Source of the DNA: Nocardioides panzhihuensis
Lineage (GTDB): Bacteria; Actinomycetota; Actinomycetes; Propionibacteriales; Nocardioidaceae
DNA length: 64,000 nucleotides
NCBI RefSeq assembly: GCF_013408335.1
Contig: NZ_JACBZR010000001.1
Coordinates: forward strand, 868,001-932,000
Reading direction: 5' to 3'
A program made the translations under genes and the position numbers. Below the pieces are notes generated by a model. The model was given only the letters and a program-made list of their open reading frames with translations, did not search any database and had not been told where the DNA came from. Positions 7,816 through 16,559 of the stretch are shown here, piece by piece; position 1 is the first letter of the stretch; the number at the start of each line of letters is the position of its first letter.

Positions 7816-9012
7816 ATGAGAATGGTCACCGACCGCGAACGCCGGGCGAGGCTCGCCCGCCGGCACGGGCTCGCCCCCGCCCGCAGGTATGCCGACGTGG
7901 CCGCCGCGACGCAGGCAATGACCGTCTGGCACGCGACCGAGGCGGCCACGGTCCACCTCGCCCTGCACGCGCGGGTGCACGACCTCCGGGTCGAGGACGT
8001 CGAGCGGGTGCTCTACGAGGAGCGGTCGCTGGTCAAGCAGCTGGCGATGCGGCGTACGCTCTTCGCCTTTCCGCGGGACCTGCTCCCGGCGGCCTTGGGT
8101 AGCGCCTCGGCCCGGGTGGCGGCCCAGGAGGAGAAGAACCTCCACAAGTGGCTGACCGCGGGTGGCATCGACGAGGACCAGGACGGTTGGATCGAGAAGA
8201 CGTTCGCGGCGACGCTGGCGGCGCTCGCCGACGGTGAGCCGCGGACCACGACACAGCTGCGTGAGCTGGTGCCGGAGCTCGACGTCCGGTTCCGGATGGG
8301 CGCGCCGGACAAGAAGTGGGGCGGGGAGTTCGCGATCGGCCGCTGGGTGATCGGCACCCTCGCCGCGCAGGGGCGACTGGTGCGAGCGAACAATCTCGGC
8401 CACTGGCGGCTGAGCAAGCCGGCCTGGACGCTGGCGGAGACGTGGCTGGGCGAGGCGCCCGATCCGCTTCCCGCCGCCGAGGGGTACGCAGCCCTCGTCC
8501 GCCGCTGGTTGGGGACCTTCGGCCCCGGCACCGAGACGGACCTGGTCTGGTGGCTCGGCTCCACGAAGTCGGCGGCGCGGGCCGCGCTCGCCGCGGTGGA
8601 GGCCGTGCAGGTCGGGCTCGAGGGCGGCGGCGTCGGCTGGGTGCTCCCGGAGGACCCGATCGCCGCCGCGCCCGAGCCCGAGGCGGAGCCGTGGGCAGCG
8701 TTGACGCCCACCCTCGACCCCACCGTCATGGGCTGGAAGGAGCGTGGCTTCTATCTGGATGCCGACGATGTGGCGTACCTCTTCGACTCCAACGGCAACG
8801 CCGGCAACACCGCCTGGTGGGACGGCCGGATCGTGGGGGCGTGGGCGCAGGACGACGGCGGCCGGGTGCACCCGATCGTGCGACACGACATCGGCGAGGC
8901 CGGACGGAGGGCCCTGGAGGCCGAAGCGGCGCGGCTCACCGAGTGGCTCGACGGCGTCGTGGTCGTGAACGTCTACAAGTCGCGACAGATGAAAGAAGCG
9001 ACGCTTCCCTGA
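7816..9012 (+). CDS. Winged-helix DNA-binding protein, AlkZ/YcaQ-like (HTH_42)
   Basis: 398 aa, the normal length for the HTH_42 family of tandem winged-helix proteins; some members are DNA glycosylases that unhook crosslinks or bulky alkyl lesions. Recognisable blocks are DLLPAALGS, RTTTQLRELVPELDVRF, WVIGTLAAQGRLVRA and NTAWWDGRIVGAWAQDDGG near the C-terminus. In glycosylases of this family the catalytic Q-x-Q/D motif lies before the first helix. By my alignment the matching place here reads WHATEAA, so the second glutamine position is threonine. Glycosylase activity is therefore uncertain. GAGG lies 8 nt before the ATG; 24 nt separate it from the DUF2344 gene, so the two are probably one transcript. 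Confidence 0.85.
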   Translation: MRMVTDRERRARLARRHGLAPARRYADVAAATQAMTVWHATEAATVHLALHARVHDLRVEDVERVLYEERSLVKQLAMRRTLFAFPRDLLPAALGSASARVAAQEEKNLHKWLTAGGIDEDQDGWIEKTFAATLAALADGEPRTTTQLRELVPELDVRFRMGAPDKKWGGEFAIGRWVIGTLAAQGRLVRANNLGHWRLSKPAWTLAETWLGEAPDPLPAAEGYAALVRRWLGTFGPGTETDLVWWLGSTKSAARAALAAVEAVQVGLEGGGVGWVLPEDPIAAAPEPEAEPWAALTPTLDPTVMGWKERGFYLDADDVAYLFDSNGNAGNTAWWDGRIVGAWAQDDGGRVHPIVRHDIGEAGRRALEAEAARLTEWLDGVVVVNVYKSRQMKEATLP

Positions 9013-9425
9013 GCCTCGTTCGATGTCCGGATATCGGTCTGTCGACAGGGAGTATGCGATACTCCGAGACGACTGCTCAAACATTCGGGCCCGACCCGAG
9101 GAATGAATAGTCCGACGACGCCTCGCCGGCGTGGGTCCTCCGGGGCCGCACTCCGGCACGCAGGAGGTAGGTCGTCACCAGACCGCGACGCAGGCCTAGC
9201 AGGTCAGTGAGAGCGACTCGCCCGGGAAGGTCCCGGACGGCCGAGCGACCGCGGTAGGTGACGAACCGCCGCTTGTGACGCACCGCAGCGGAGGATGCCG
9301 CCGCCCTGACAAGCTTTGCGCCGCGACGCGGCTGCTACGTGGAAAAAAGTTCGATACTGCGCAGCGCCCGTTTCCCGGCACCTGACTATCCGGCACCTGT
9401 GAAGGTCCCGGATGAGGAGAACGGC
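9013..9425. other. Intergenic region before rne
   Basis: 413 bases without a supported gene. It holds a perfect palindrome, GGAGTAT-GCG-ATACTCC at 9049-9065, which could be a repressor site or a small hairpin, and just before the rne start the ribosome binding site GAGGAG (9414-9419). A long untranslated leader is plausible, since RNase E genes of other bacteria have long autoregulatory leaders, but no conserved leader structure could be recognised. Confidence 0.4.
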
Positions 9426-12400
9426 ATGGCCGACGAGACCAGTGTCGAGAACACCGAGAACGGCGCTGAAACGCCGCAGACTCCGGTGACCGACAACCCC
9501 ATCACCCCCACGATCGACGCGGAAGCGACCGGCGAGACTGCTCCGGCGAAGAAGACCGCGGCGAAGAAGACCACGCGCAAGCGCACCACCAAGAAGACGA
9601 CCGGAGCGAGGTCGAGCGGCGAGCTTGCTCGTCCGCTCGCGCCGAGCGAGGGAGTGAGCGAGCGGAGCGAGCAGGCCGCCGCTCCGGCGGAGGCCGTCGA
9701 GGCTCCCGCCGCTGAGACGGCTGACGCCGCCGAGAACGCTGAGGCGCCGGCGAAGAAGGCTGCGGCGAAGAAGACGACCCGGAAGCGTACGACCAAGAAG
9801 TCTGCCGCTCCGGCGCCGGCCGAGGTCGAGACCGCCGCTGAGACCGCCGCCCCGGAGGTCGAGACCCCCGAGACTCCCGCCGAGCCCGTCGAGGCTCCGG
9901 CTAAGAAGACCGCGGCGAAGAAGACCACTGCCAAGAAGGCAGCCGCGAAGAAGTCCACCGTCAAGAAGGCCGCTCCGGTCGTCGAGCCCGTCGAGACGAC
10001 CGGAGCGAGGTCGAGCGGCGAGCTTGCTCGTCCGCTCGCGCCGCGCGAGGGAGTAATCGCGCGAAGCGCGAAGGCCCCTGTGGCCGACGCCGCCGACGAG
10101 ACCGACGAGGAGACCGAGGCCGAGCAGGCCGGTCCGGTGGCTCCCGCGGTGCTGTTCCAGCCGCCGACCAAGACGACCACCCGGCGACGCACCCGCAAGA
10201 CGGCCGAGCCCAAGCCCGTCGAGGAGCCTGTCTCGGCCGCCGAGACGCCCGCCGTGGACGAGCCGCAGGCCGCTGAGCCCGTAGTCGAGCCCGCCGCCGA
10301 GCCCGCCGCCGAGCCAGTCGTCGAGCCAGTCGTCGAGCCCGCCGCGGAGAAGGCCCCGGCCCGCTCCCGCAGGCGCAACGGCCGCAGCGCCGCGCCGGTC
10401 GAGGAGAAGTCCGCCGACGAGGAGCAGGCCGAGCCTGCCGCCGAGTCCGAGACCGCCACCGACACCGGGTCTGACACCGAGGCCGAGACCGACTCCGACG
10501 ACAGCTCCGTCGACGACGGTGAGGGTGGCGGCAACGGCCGTCGCCGTCGCCGCCGTGGCGGACGTCGCCGTCGCAAGGGTGCCAACGGTGACGACGGCCC
10601 CGAGGCCGACTCCGACAGCAAGTCCGAGGACTCCGAGGCCGAGAACGACGAGGCCGGCAAGGACTCCGACGCCGAGCAGCAGGGCGAGGGCGGCACCTCC
10701 CGTCGTCGTCGCCGCCGCCGTCGGGCCGGCGAGGCCTCGGGCGACGGTGGGGACGACCCCGAGAACACCGTCACCAAGGTCCGTCAGAGCCGCACCGGCG
10801 ACGACCAGATCACCGCGCTGGCGGGCTCGACCCGTCTGGAGGCGAAGAAGCAGCGCCGCCGTGAGGGCCGCGAGGCCGGTCGCCGTCGCGCCCCGATCGT
10901 GAGCGAGGCCGAGTTCCTGGCCCGCCGCGAGTCGGTCGAGCGGGTCATGGTGATCCGCGAGCGTGAGGACCTCACCCAGATCGCCGTCCTCGAGGACAAG
11001 GTGCTCGTGGAGCACTACGTCGCCCGCGAGTCGCAGACCAGCCTGATCGGCAACGTCTACCTGGGCCGTGTCCAGAACGTGCTGCCGAGCATGGAGGCCG
11101 CGTTCATCGACATCGGCAAGGGCCGCAACGCCGTGCTCTACGCCGGTGAGGTCAACTGGCCCTCGCTCGGCTGGAAGGAGGGCCAGCCCCGCAAGATCGA
11201 GTCGGTGCTGACCTCCGGTCAGAAGGTGCTCGTCCAGGTGACGAAGGACCCGGTCGGCCACAAGGGCGCCCGCCTGACCTCGCAGATCTCGCTGGCCGGC
11301 CGATTCCTGGTCTACGTGCCCGACGGCACCACCTCCGGCATCTCCCGCAAGCTGCCCGACACCGAGCGCAACCGCCTCAAGACCCTCCTGAAGGAGATCG
11401 TCCCCGACACGGCCGGCGTGATCGTACGCACCGCCGCGGAGGGTGCCGCCGAGGACGAGCTGACCCGCGACGTCGAGCGTCTCAAGGCCCGCTGGGAAGA
11501 CATCGAGAAGAAGGCCGGCGGCAACGGCCCGCAGCTTCTCTACGGCGAGCCCGACCTCACCTTGAAGGTCGTTCGCGACCTGTTCACCGAGGACTTCGCC
11601 AAGCTCGTCATCGCCGGCGACTCGTCGTGGGAGACCGTCAAGGACTACGTCCAGTCGGTTGCTCCCGACCTCGAGGAGCGGGTGGAGAGGTACGACGGCG
11701 ACGTCGACGCCTTCGCTGCGTACCGGATCGACGAGCAGATCGCGAAGGGCCTGGACCGCAAGGTCTGGCTGCCCTCGGGTGGATCGCTGATCATCGACCG
11801 CACCGAGGCGATGACCGTCGTCGACGTCAACACCGGGAAGTTCACCGGCTCCGGTGGCAACCTGGAGGAGACGGTCACCAAGAACAACCTCGAGGCTGCC
11901 GAGGAGATGGTGCGCCAGCTCCGGCTGCGTGACATCGGCGGCATCATCGTCGTCGACTTCATCGACATGGTCCTCGAGTCCAACCGTGACCTGGTGCTCC
12001 GTCGCCTGGTCGAGTGCCTGGGCCGCGACCGGACCCGTCACCAGGTCGCCGAGGTCACCTCGCTGGGCCTGGTGCAGATGACCCGTAAGCGGATCGGCAC
12101 CGGCCTGCTCGAGGCCTTCTCCGAGAACTGTGATGCCTGCGCCGGCCGTGGTCTCGTGATCCACGAGCACCCGGTCGAGGCCGGCAAGTCCTCCGGCGTC
12201 GCGCCCGACGAGCCGCGCTCCCGTCGTCGCGGTGGTCGCGGCACCAAGGGCAAGGGCAAGGACGAGATCGGCAACGAGTCCCGTACGGACGCTGTGGAGG
12301 AATCCGCCAAGGCGCCCTCGCCCGCCGAGTTCGCCGCCATGGCCAAGCAGAGCGAGGCCGCTGCTGCGGCGACCGAGTCTGCAGAGACCGCGCCCGAGGC

Positions 12401-13199
12401 GGAGACCGTCGAGCCCGCCGCGGTGGTCGAGCCTGCCGAGGCCCCCAAGGTCACGACCCGTACGCGTTCTCGCCGGTCCAGGGCGTCGAAGTCGGACGAG
12501 CCTGTGGTGGCCGAGACCGTCGAGGCGGTCGAGACCGCCCCCGAGGCAGCCGAGACCGCCCCCGAGGTGGCCGAGGCGCCGAAGGTCACGACCCGTACGC
12601 GCTCTCGCCGGTCCAAGGCGTCGGCCCCGGCCGAGGCCACGACCGAGTCCAAGCCCGAGTCCAAGCCGGAGGCGCCGACCGAGACGCCGGTCGAGCCCGC
12701 CGCTGAGCCGGAGGCCCCCAAGGTCACCACGCGGACCCGCACCCGCCGTACCGCGTCGACCGGTCGTCCGGTCCTGGCTGCCGTCGTCGGCAGCTCTTCC
12801 GTCAAGGAGCCGAAGCCGAAGCCGGAGCCCGTGGCGTCGGAGCCGGAGCCCGTCGAGCCCGTCGAGCCGGTCGCCGCCGAGGCGCCTGCTCCCGTGGCCC
12901 CGCCCGAGCCCGAGGCGACCCAGCCTGAGACGACCCAGCCTGAGACGACCCAGCCCGAGGTGGCCGAGGTGGCACCGGTGAAGGCCGAGCCGGTCGACTC
13001 CAAGCCGAAGGTGGTCACCCGGCAGCGCCGCGGTGCCCGCCGCGAGGTCGTGACCACCGGTGAGGGCGCGGTGATGACCGCGGCCAAGTCCGAGGCGCCG
13101 GTCGTCAGCAACGGCACGGCCTCGACCCCGGCTCCCAAGGTCGTGACTCGCACCCGCGGCGGCGCCAGCCGCTCGACCACCCCGTCCGCGGACAGCTGA
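9426..13199 (+). CDS. rne: Ribonuclease E/G with very long basic-acidic tails
   Basis: The endoribonuclease of mRNA decay and rRNA/tRNA processing, 1257 aa. Residues 1 to about 480 are an Ala/Lys/Glu-rich, disordered extension with histone-H1-like KKTAAKKTT blocks and Arg-rich patches. The S1 domain starts near 535 (IGNVYLGRVQNVLPSMEAAF). The catalytic DNase I-like part holds the two metal aspartates in VVDVNTG (about 800) and VVDFIDM (about 845). The Zn-link is CDACAGRG. The tail, from about 905, carries five spaced copies of a K-V-T/V-T-R-x-R motif suited to binding RNA or partner proteins. The ATG at 9426 has GAGGAG 6 nt upstream. Two copies of a palindromic DNA repeat sit in-frame in the N-terminal extension (9596-9655 and 9995-10054). 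Confidence 0.96.
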   Translation: MADETSVENTENGAETPQTPVTDNPITPTIDAEATGETAPAKKTAAKKTTRKRTTKKTTGARSSGELARPLAPSEGVSERSEQAAAPAEAVEAPAAETADAAENAEAPAKKAAAKKTTRKRTTKKSAAPAPAEVETAAETAAPEVETPETPAEPVEAPAKKTAAKKTTAKKAAAKKSTVKKAAPVVEPVETTGARSSGELARPLAPREGVIARSAKAPVADAADETDEETEAEQAGPVAPAVLFQPPTKTTTRRRTRKTAEPKPVEEPVSAAETPAVDEPQAAEPVVEPAAEPAAEPVVEPVVEPAAEKAPARSRRRNGRSAAPVEEKSADEEQAEPAAESETATDTGSDTEAETDSDDSSVDDGEGGGNGRRRRRRGGRRRRKGANGDDGPEADSDSKSEDSEAENDEAGKDSDAEQQGEGGTSRRRRRRRRAGEASGDGGDDPENTVTKVRQSRTGDDQITALAGSTRLEAKKQRRREGREAGRRRAPIVSEAEFLARRESVERVMVIREREDLTQIAVLEDKVLVEHYVARESQTSLIGNVYLGRVQNVLPSMEAAFIDIGKGRNAVLYAGEVNWPSLGWKEGQPRKIESVLTSGQKVLVQVTKDPVGHKGARLTSQISLAGRFLVYVPDGTTSGISRKLPDTERNRLKTLLKEIVPDTAGVIVRTAAEGAAEDELTRDVERLKARWEDIEKKAGGNGPQLLYGEPDLTLKVVRDLFTEDFAKLVIAGDSSWETVKDYVQSVAPDLEERVERYDGDVDAFAAYRIDEQIAKGLDRKVWLPSGGSLIIDRTEAMTVVDVNTGKFTGSGGNLEETVTKNNLEAAEEMVRQLRLRDIGGIIVVDFIDMVLESNRDLVLRRLVECLGRDRTRHQVAEVTSLGLVQMTRKRIGTGLLEAFSENCDACAGRGLVIHEHPVEAGKSSGVAPDEPRSRRRGGRGTKGKGKDEIGNESRTDAVEESAKAPSPAEFAAMAKQSEAAAAATESAETAPEAETVEPAAVVEPAEAPKVTTRTRSRRSRASKSDEPVVAETVEAVETAPEAAETAPEVAEAPKVTTRTRSRRSKASAPAEATTESKPESKPEAPTETPVEPAAEPEAPKVTTRTRTRRTASTGRPVLAAVVGSSSVKEPKPKPEPVASEPEPVEPVEPVAAEAPAPVAPPEPEATQPETTQPETTQPEVAEVAPVKAEPVDSKPKVVTRQRRGARREVVTTGEGAVMTAAKSEAPVVSNGTASTPAPKVVTRTRGGASRSTTPSADS
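9596..9655 (+). repeat. REP-like palindromic repeat inside rne, copy 1
   Basis: 60 bases that match copy 2 (9995-10054) with one difference. The core CGAGCGG-CGAGC-TT-GCTCG-T-CCGCTCG is palindromic. It is translated in-frame as GARSSGELARPLAP, unlike the Ala/Lys/Glu-rich protein around it. Confidence 0.8.
9995..10054 (+). repeat. REP-like palindromic repeat inside rne, copy 2
   Basis: Same repeat as 9596-9655, same strand and same reading frame (GARSSGELARPLAP), 399 bases further on. The sequences after the two copies diverge (GAGCGAGCGGAGC and ATCGCGCGAAGCGCG), yet both keep inverted-repeat character. Confidence 0.8.
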
Positions 13200-13205
13200 C
13201 GGAAC

Positions 13206-13247
13206 CACGACGCCCGGTGACCGCGAACGCGGACACCGGGCGTCGTG
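13206..13247 (+). terminator. Intrinsic terminator after rne
   Basis: A perfect 14-bp stem, CACGACGCCCGGTG with its complement, enclosing a second small stem CCGCG-AA-CGCGG. It also faces the converging dehydrogenase gene and may work in both directions. Confidence 0.85.
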
Positions 13248-13288
13248 CCGTCTGCATCGCGGCCGGCCGGGCGGTTACCGACTGTGTG

Positions 13289-14764
13289 TCAGACCTCCCA
13301 TGCCTCGAGAGTCTTGCGCGCGCCGACCGCGTGCAATGACGCCAGCGCCTCGGCGTACGGCTCGGTGAACCCGGGCTGGTCGACGAGGTCACCGAAGAGG
13401 TCGGGGTCGCGGAGGAAGGCGAGGGGGTCCTCGCGCTGCGCGATCGCACGGCCCATCACCTCGGATCGGCGCCGGTCGACGATATCGATCGGCGCGCCCT
13501 GCTCGTCGACGCCCTCGGCGTAGCGGGCCCAGGAGGCGACGACGAGCGCCGATCGGCGCACCGAGCCTCCCGAGGCCAGCTGAGCCGAGACGACGGGTAC
13601 GAGCCACTTGGGGATCCGGTCGGAGCTCTCGGCGCACAGCCGCGCCAGCGTGTCGCGGATGTGGGGGTTGGCGAAGCGGGAGATCAGCTCCCGCTGGTAG
13701 GCCGCCAGGTCCAGGCCGGGCACCTCGGGCAAAGTGGGGGTGGCCTCCTGCGACATGTAGCCGAGCAGGAAGTCGACGAAGAGGGGGTCGCTGCAGACGT
13801 CGTGGGCGTAGCGGTAGCCGGAGAGGTAGCCGAGGTAGCACAGCGCCTGATGGCTGGCGTTCAGCAGCCGCAGCTTCATCAGCTCATAGGGCTCGACGTC
13901 GGGCACCATCTCGACCCCGGCCTGCTCGAACGGCGGCCGACCCTGCGGGAAGTGGTCCTCGAGCACCCACTGGGAGAAGGGCTCGCTGACCACCGGCCAG
14001 GCGTCCTGGATCCCGAACCGCCAACCGACCTCCTCGATGTCGGCATCGGTGGTCGCCGGCGTGATCCGGTCGACCATCGAGCTCGGGAAGGCCACCTCGG
14101 ATTCGATCCAGTCGCCCAGGTCCGGGTCGCGCAGGGACGCGAACGCCGACAGCATCGCACGGGCGACCTCGCCGTTGCCGGCGATGTTGTCGCACGACAT
14201 CACCGTGAACGGAGCGACCCCGGCGGCACGACGGCGCGCCAGCGCCTCCACCACGTAGCCGAACGCGGTCGTCGGCGCCGCCTCCGGCTGCAGGTCGGCC
14301 TGGATCGCGGGGTCGGAGGCGTCGAAGCCGCCGGTCGCCTGGTTGACGTGGTAGCCGCCCTCGGTGATGGTCAGCGACACGATCCGGATCCGCGGGTCGG
14401 TGAGCAACGCCAGCACGGCCTCGGGGGAGTCGGGCGCGAAGAGGTAGTCGATGATCGAGCCGATCACCCGCCCGTGCACGTCGCCGTCCGGGGCCCGTTC
14501 GAGGAGCGTGTAGAGGTTGTCCTGGGCGGCGAGCGCGTCCCGCATGCGTACGTCCTGGGGCATCAGCCCCACGCCGACGATGCCCCAGTCGCTGACACCC
14601 GAGGCCAGCAGGTCGTCGACGTAGCGCGCCTGATGGGCGCGGTGGAAGCCACCGACCCCGAGATGCACGATCCCGGGTGTGACGGCGGTCCGGTCGTAGG
14701 CGGGTACGGCAACGGCGGCAGAGAGCTCGCCGAGCCTGGCTGTCGTGAGTCGTGCCTCGGTCAT
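13289..14764 (-). CDS. Mannitol dehydrogenase family oxidoreductase (polyol to ketose)
   Basis: A 491-aa long-chain polyol dehydrogenase (mannitol 2-dehydrogenase/fructuronate reductase family). The N-terminal Rossmann domain begins IVHLGVGGFHRAHQARYVDDLL, whose G-x-G-G-F-H-R is the family's NAD(P)-binding signature. The second domain has the catalytic lysine motif in YELMKLRLLNASHQALCYLGYL. Cytoplasmic; it would oxidise an imported hexitol or pentitol (mannitol, sorbitol or arabitol) to the ketose. Its ATG overlaps the stop of the upstream permease gene by 4 nt, which makes it the last gene of the polyol operon. No ketose kinase gene accompanies it here. Confidence 0.93.
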   Translation of the reverse strand: MTEARLTTARLGELSAAVAVPAYDRTAVTPGIVHLGVGGFHRAHQARYVDDLLASGVSDWGIVGVGLMPQDVRMRDALAAQDNLYTLLERAPDGDVHGRVIGSIIDYLFAPDSPEAVLALLTDPRIRIVSLTITEGGYHVNQATGGFDASDPAIQADLQPEAAPTTAFGYVVEALARRRAAGVAPFTVMSCDNIAGNGEVARAMLSAFASLRDPDLGDWIESEVAFPSSMVDRITPATTDADIEEVGWRFGIQDAWPVVSEPFSQWVLEDHFPQGRPPFEQAGVEMVPDVEPYELMKLRLLNASHQALCYLGYLSGYRYAHDVCSDPLFVDFLLGYMSQEATPTLPEVPGLDLAAYQRELISRFANPHIRDTLARLCAESSDRIPKWLVPVVSAQLASGGSVRRSALVVASWARYAEGVDEQGAPIDIVDRRRSEVMGRAIAQREDPLAFLRDPDLFGDLVDQPGFTEPYAEALASLHAVGARKTLEAWEV

Positions 14765-15600
14765 TTGACCGCTCCCAGGGAGAGCCCCTGGACGAGCTTG
14801 TCCTGGGCGGCGAAGCCGGCGATGAGCACGGGCAGCGAGATCAGCGTCGCCCCCGCGGCCAGCTCGGCGAGGTAGGCGTGCTCGGTCTGGATCAGGGTGT
14901 TCACGTAGACCGGGCCGGTCTGCGCGGCGACGCTGGTGAGCACCTTGGCGTAGAGCTGCTCGTTCCAGGCGAAGATGAAGCAGATCAGCGAGGTGGCCGC
15001 GACGCCCGGCATGGCGATCGGGGCCACGATGCGGGTCAGGATGCGGAACGTGCTGGCGCCGTCGATCGAGGCCGCCTCGATGATCGCGGTAGGCACCTCG
15101 ACCAGGAACGAGCGCATCATCCAGACCGCGATCGGCAGGTTCATCGCGGTGTAGATCAGGATCAGGATGATCACGTTGTCAGGCATGTTGATGACCTTCG
15201 TCGTGAACAGGTAGAGCGGCAGGATCCCGGCGACCATCGGCAGCATCTTGGTCGAGAGGAAGAAGAACATCGCGTCCGACCACCTCCGCACCGGCTTGAT
15301 CGCCAGGGCGTACGCTGCGGGAATGGCCAGGACGAGCACCAGCAGCGTCGAGATCACGCTGGTGATCACGGAGTTGATCAGTGCCGGCGTGATCGGGTTC
15401 GCCGAGGAGAACAGGCCGGCATAGTTGTCCAGCGTCAGCGGCGCACCCCAGCTGGGCGGATAGGTCTGGGCGTCCTGCGGTGCGTGCAGCGAGGTCAGGA
15501 CCATGTAGAGGATCGGGATCACGAAGATGATGCCGATCAGCCACGCCGCGAGAGGGATGACGATCTTCGCCACCCGTCGCCGGTTCCAAGTGTGCGTCAT
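14761..15600 (-). CDS. Polyol ABC transporter permease (MalG type)
   Basis: A 279-aa inner permease with six predicted membrane segments. The cytoplasmic EAA loop that docks on the ATPase is EAASIDGASTFRILTRIVAPIAMPG. It starts MTHTWNRRR, and its ATG shares one base with the TGA of the other permease gene, which indicates coupled translation. With that partner it forms the CUT1-type membrane channel. No ATPase gene is present in the operon, so a shared multi-sugar ATPase (MsiK type) encoded elsewhere is likely. Confidence 0.93.
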   Translation of the reverse strand: MTHTWNRRRVAKIVIPLAAWLIGIIFVIPILYMVLTSLHAPQDAQTYPPSWGAPLTLDNYAGLFSSANPITPALINSVITSVISTLLVLVLAIPAAYALAIKPVRRWSDAMFFFLSTKMLPMVAGILPLYLFTTKVINMPDNVIILILIYTAMNLPIAVWMMRSFLVEVPTAIIEAASIDGASTFRILTRIVAPIAMPGVAATSLICFIFAWNEQLYAKVLTSVAAQTGPVYVNTLIQTEHAYLAELAAGATLISLPVLIAGFAAQDKLVQGLSLGAVK

Positions 15601-16559
15601 CAGCTCTCCTCCTCGAGCAGGGACGACACGACGCGCAGCGCGAAGGTCGCGATGATCAGCGATCCGATGACCACGACGACGCCCAGGGCTGAGGCGACCC
15701 CGTAGTCCTTGGCCGAGTAGAACGTCTCGTAGACGGCGAACGGGATGTTGGTGGAGTTCAGGCCGCCGGTCATGCCCAGGACCGAGTCGAAGTTCTGGAC
15801 GATGAAGATCGTGCCCAGGACGATCGAGAGCTCCAGATAGCGGCGTACGTGGGGGAGCGTCATGTGCACGAACGTCTGCCACGCGTTGCAGCCGTCGATG
15901 CTCGCCGCCTCCAGCACCTCCGGATCCTGCGACTGCAAGCCGGCGAGGAGGATCAGCATCATGAACGGTGTCCATTGCCAGATCAGCTCGATCTCGATGG
16001 CGAGCTTGGGATGGTCGGTGAGGAAGGCGATGTCCTGGGCACCGGGCACGCCGAGCTGACCGAGCACCCCGTCGACCAGGCCGAACCCGGTCATCAGGAT
16101 GCCGTTTCCCCAGAAGACCGCGGCTGCGATCGGCACGATCAGGAACGGCGCGATCATCATGGTGCGCACCAGTCCGCGGCCGATGAACGCATGGTTGAGC
16201 AGCAGCGCGATCCCGAGGGCGAGCAGGGCGCTGACCCCGACGACGACGACCGTCATCTCGATCGTGTTCAGGACCGCCGTGCGGTAGGCCGGCGTCGTGA
16301 ACACCGTCTTGAAGTTGTCGAGGCCGGCGAAGCTGCGCTCCGGGGCGTCGGGCTGGGCGCTCCAGCTCATGAACGACATCACCAGCGTCGCGACGAACGG
16401 CAGCTGGGTCACCACGATCAGGAAGATCAGGGCCGGCAGCAGCGGCGCCCGCAGCTTCCAGGACTCGCGGCCCCACTTCTTGTACGGCGTGGGCGGCCGC
16501 CCCGCGGTCGGCCCCGTCGGCTCCGCCGCTGCGGGAGATGTTGGGGTCACCGCGGCCAT
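15600..16559 (-). CDS. Polyol ABC transporter permease (MalF type)
   Basis: 319 aa: a Pro/Ala/Thr-rich cytoplasmic N-terminus of about 35 residues, then six membrane segments. The EAA loop is EAASIDGCNAWQTFVHMTLPH. It resembles SmoF/MtlF-type permeases of mannitol-sorbitol transporters. The start codon touches the end of the binding-protein gene (shared base 16559), and the downstream permease overlaps its stop. Confidence 0.92.
   Translation of the reverse strand: MAAVTPTSPAAAEPTGPTAGRPPTPYKKWGRESWKLRAPLLPALIFLIVVTQLPFVATLVMSFMSWSAQPDAPERSFAGLDNFKTVFTTPAYRTAVLNTIEMTVVVVGVSALLALGIALLLNHAFIGRGLVRTMMIAPFLIVPIAAAVFWGNGILMTGFGLVDGVLGQLGVPGAQDIAFLTDHPKLAIEIELIWQWTPFMMLILLAGLQSQDPEVLEAASIDGCNAWQTFVHMTLPHVRRYLELSIVLGTIFIVQNFDSVLGMTGGLNSTNIPFAVYETFYSAKDYGVASALGVVVVIGSLIIATFALRVVSSLLEEES

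Noticed and set aside
9077..9283. A 68-codon minus-strand frame upstream of rne (Arg-rich).
   Set aside because: No ribosome binding site or recognisable family, and frames this short occur by chance at this GC content.
9204..13208. A 1334-codon open frame on the minus strand opposite rne.
   Set aside because: Its translation is low-complexity Gly/Leu/Arg/Val without any domain. It is the antisense shadow of GC-rich codons in rne, which has catalytic motifs and a ribosome binding site.
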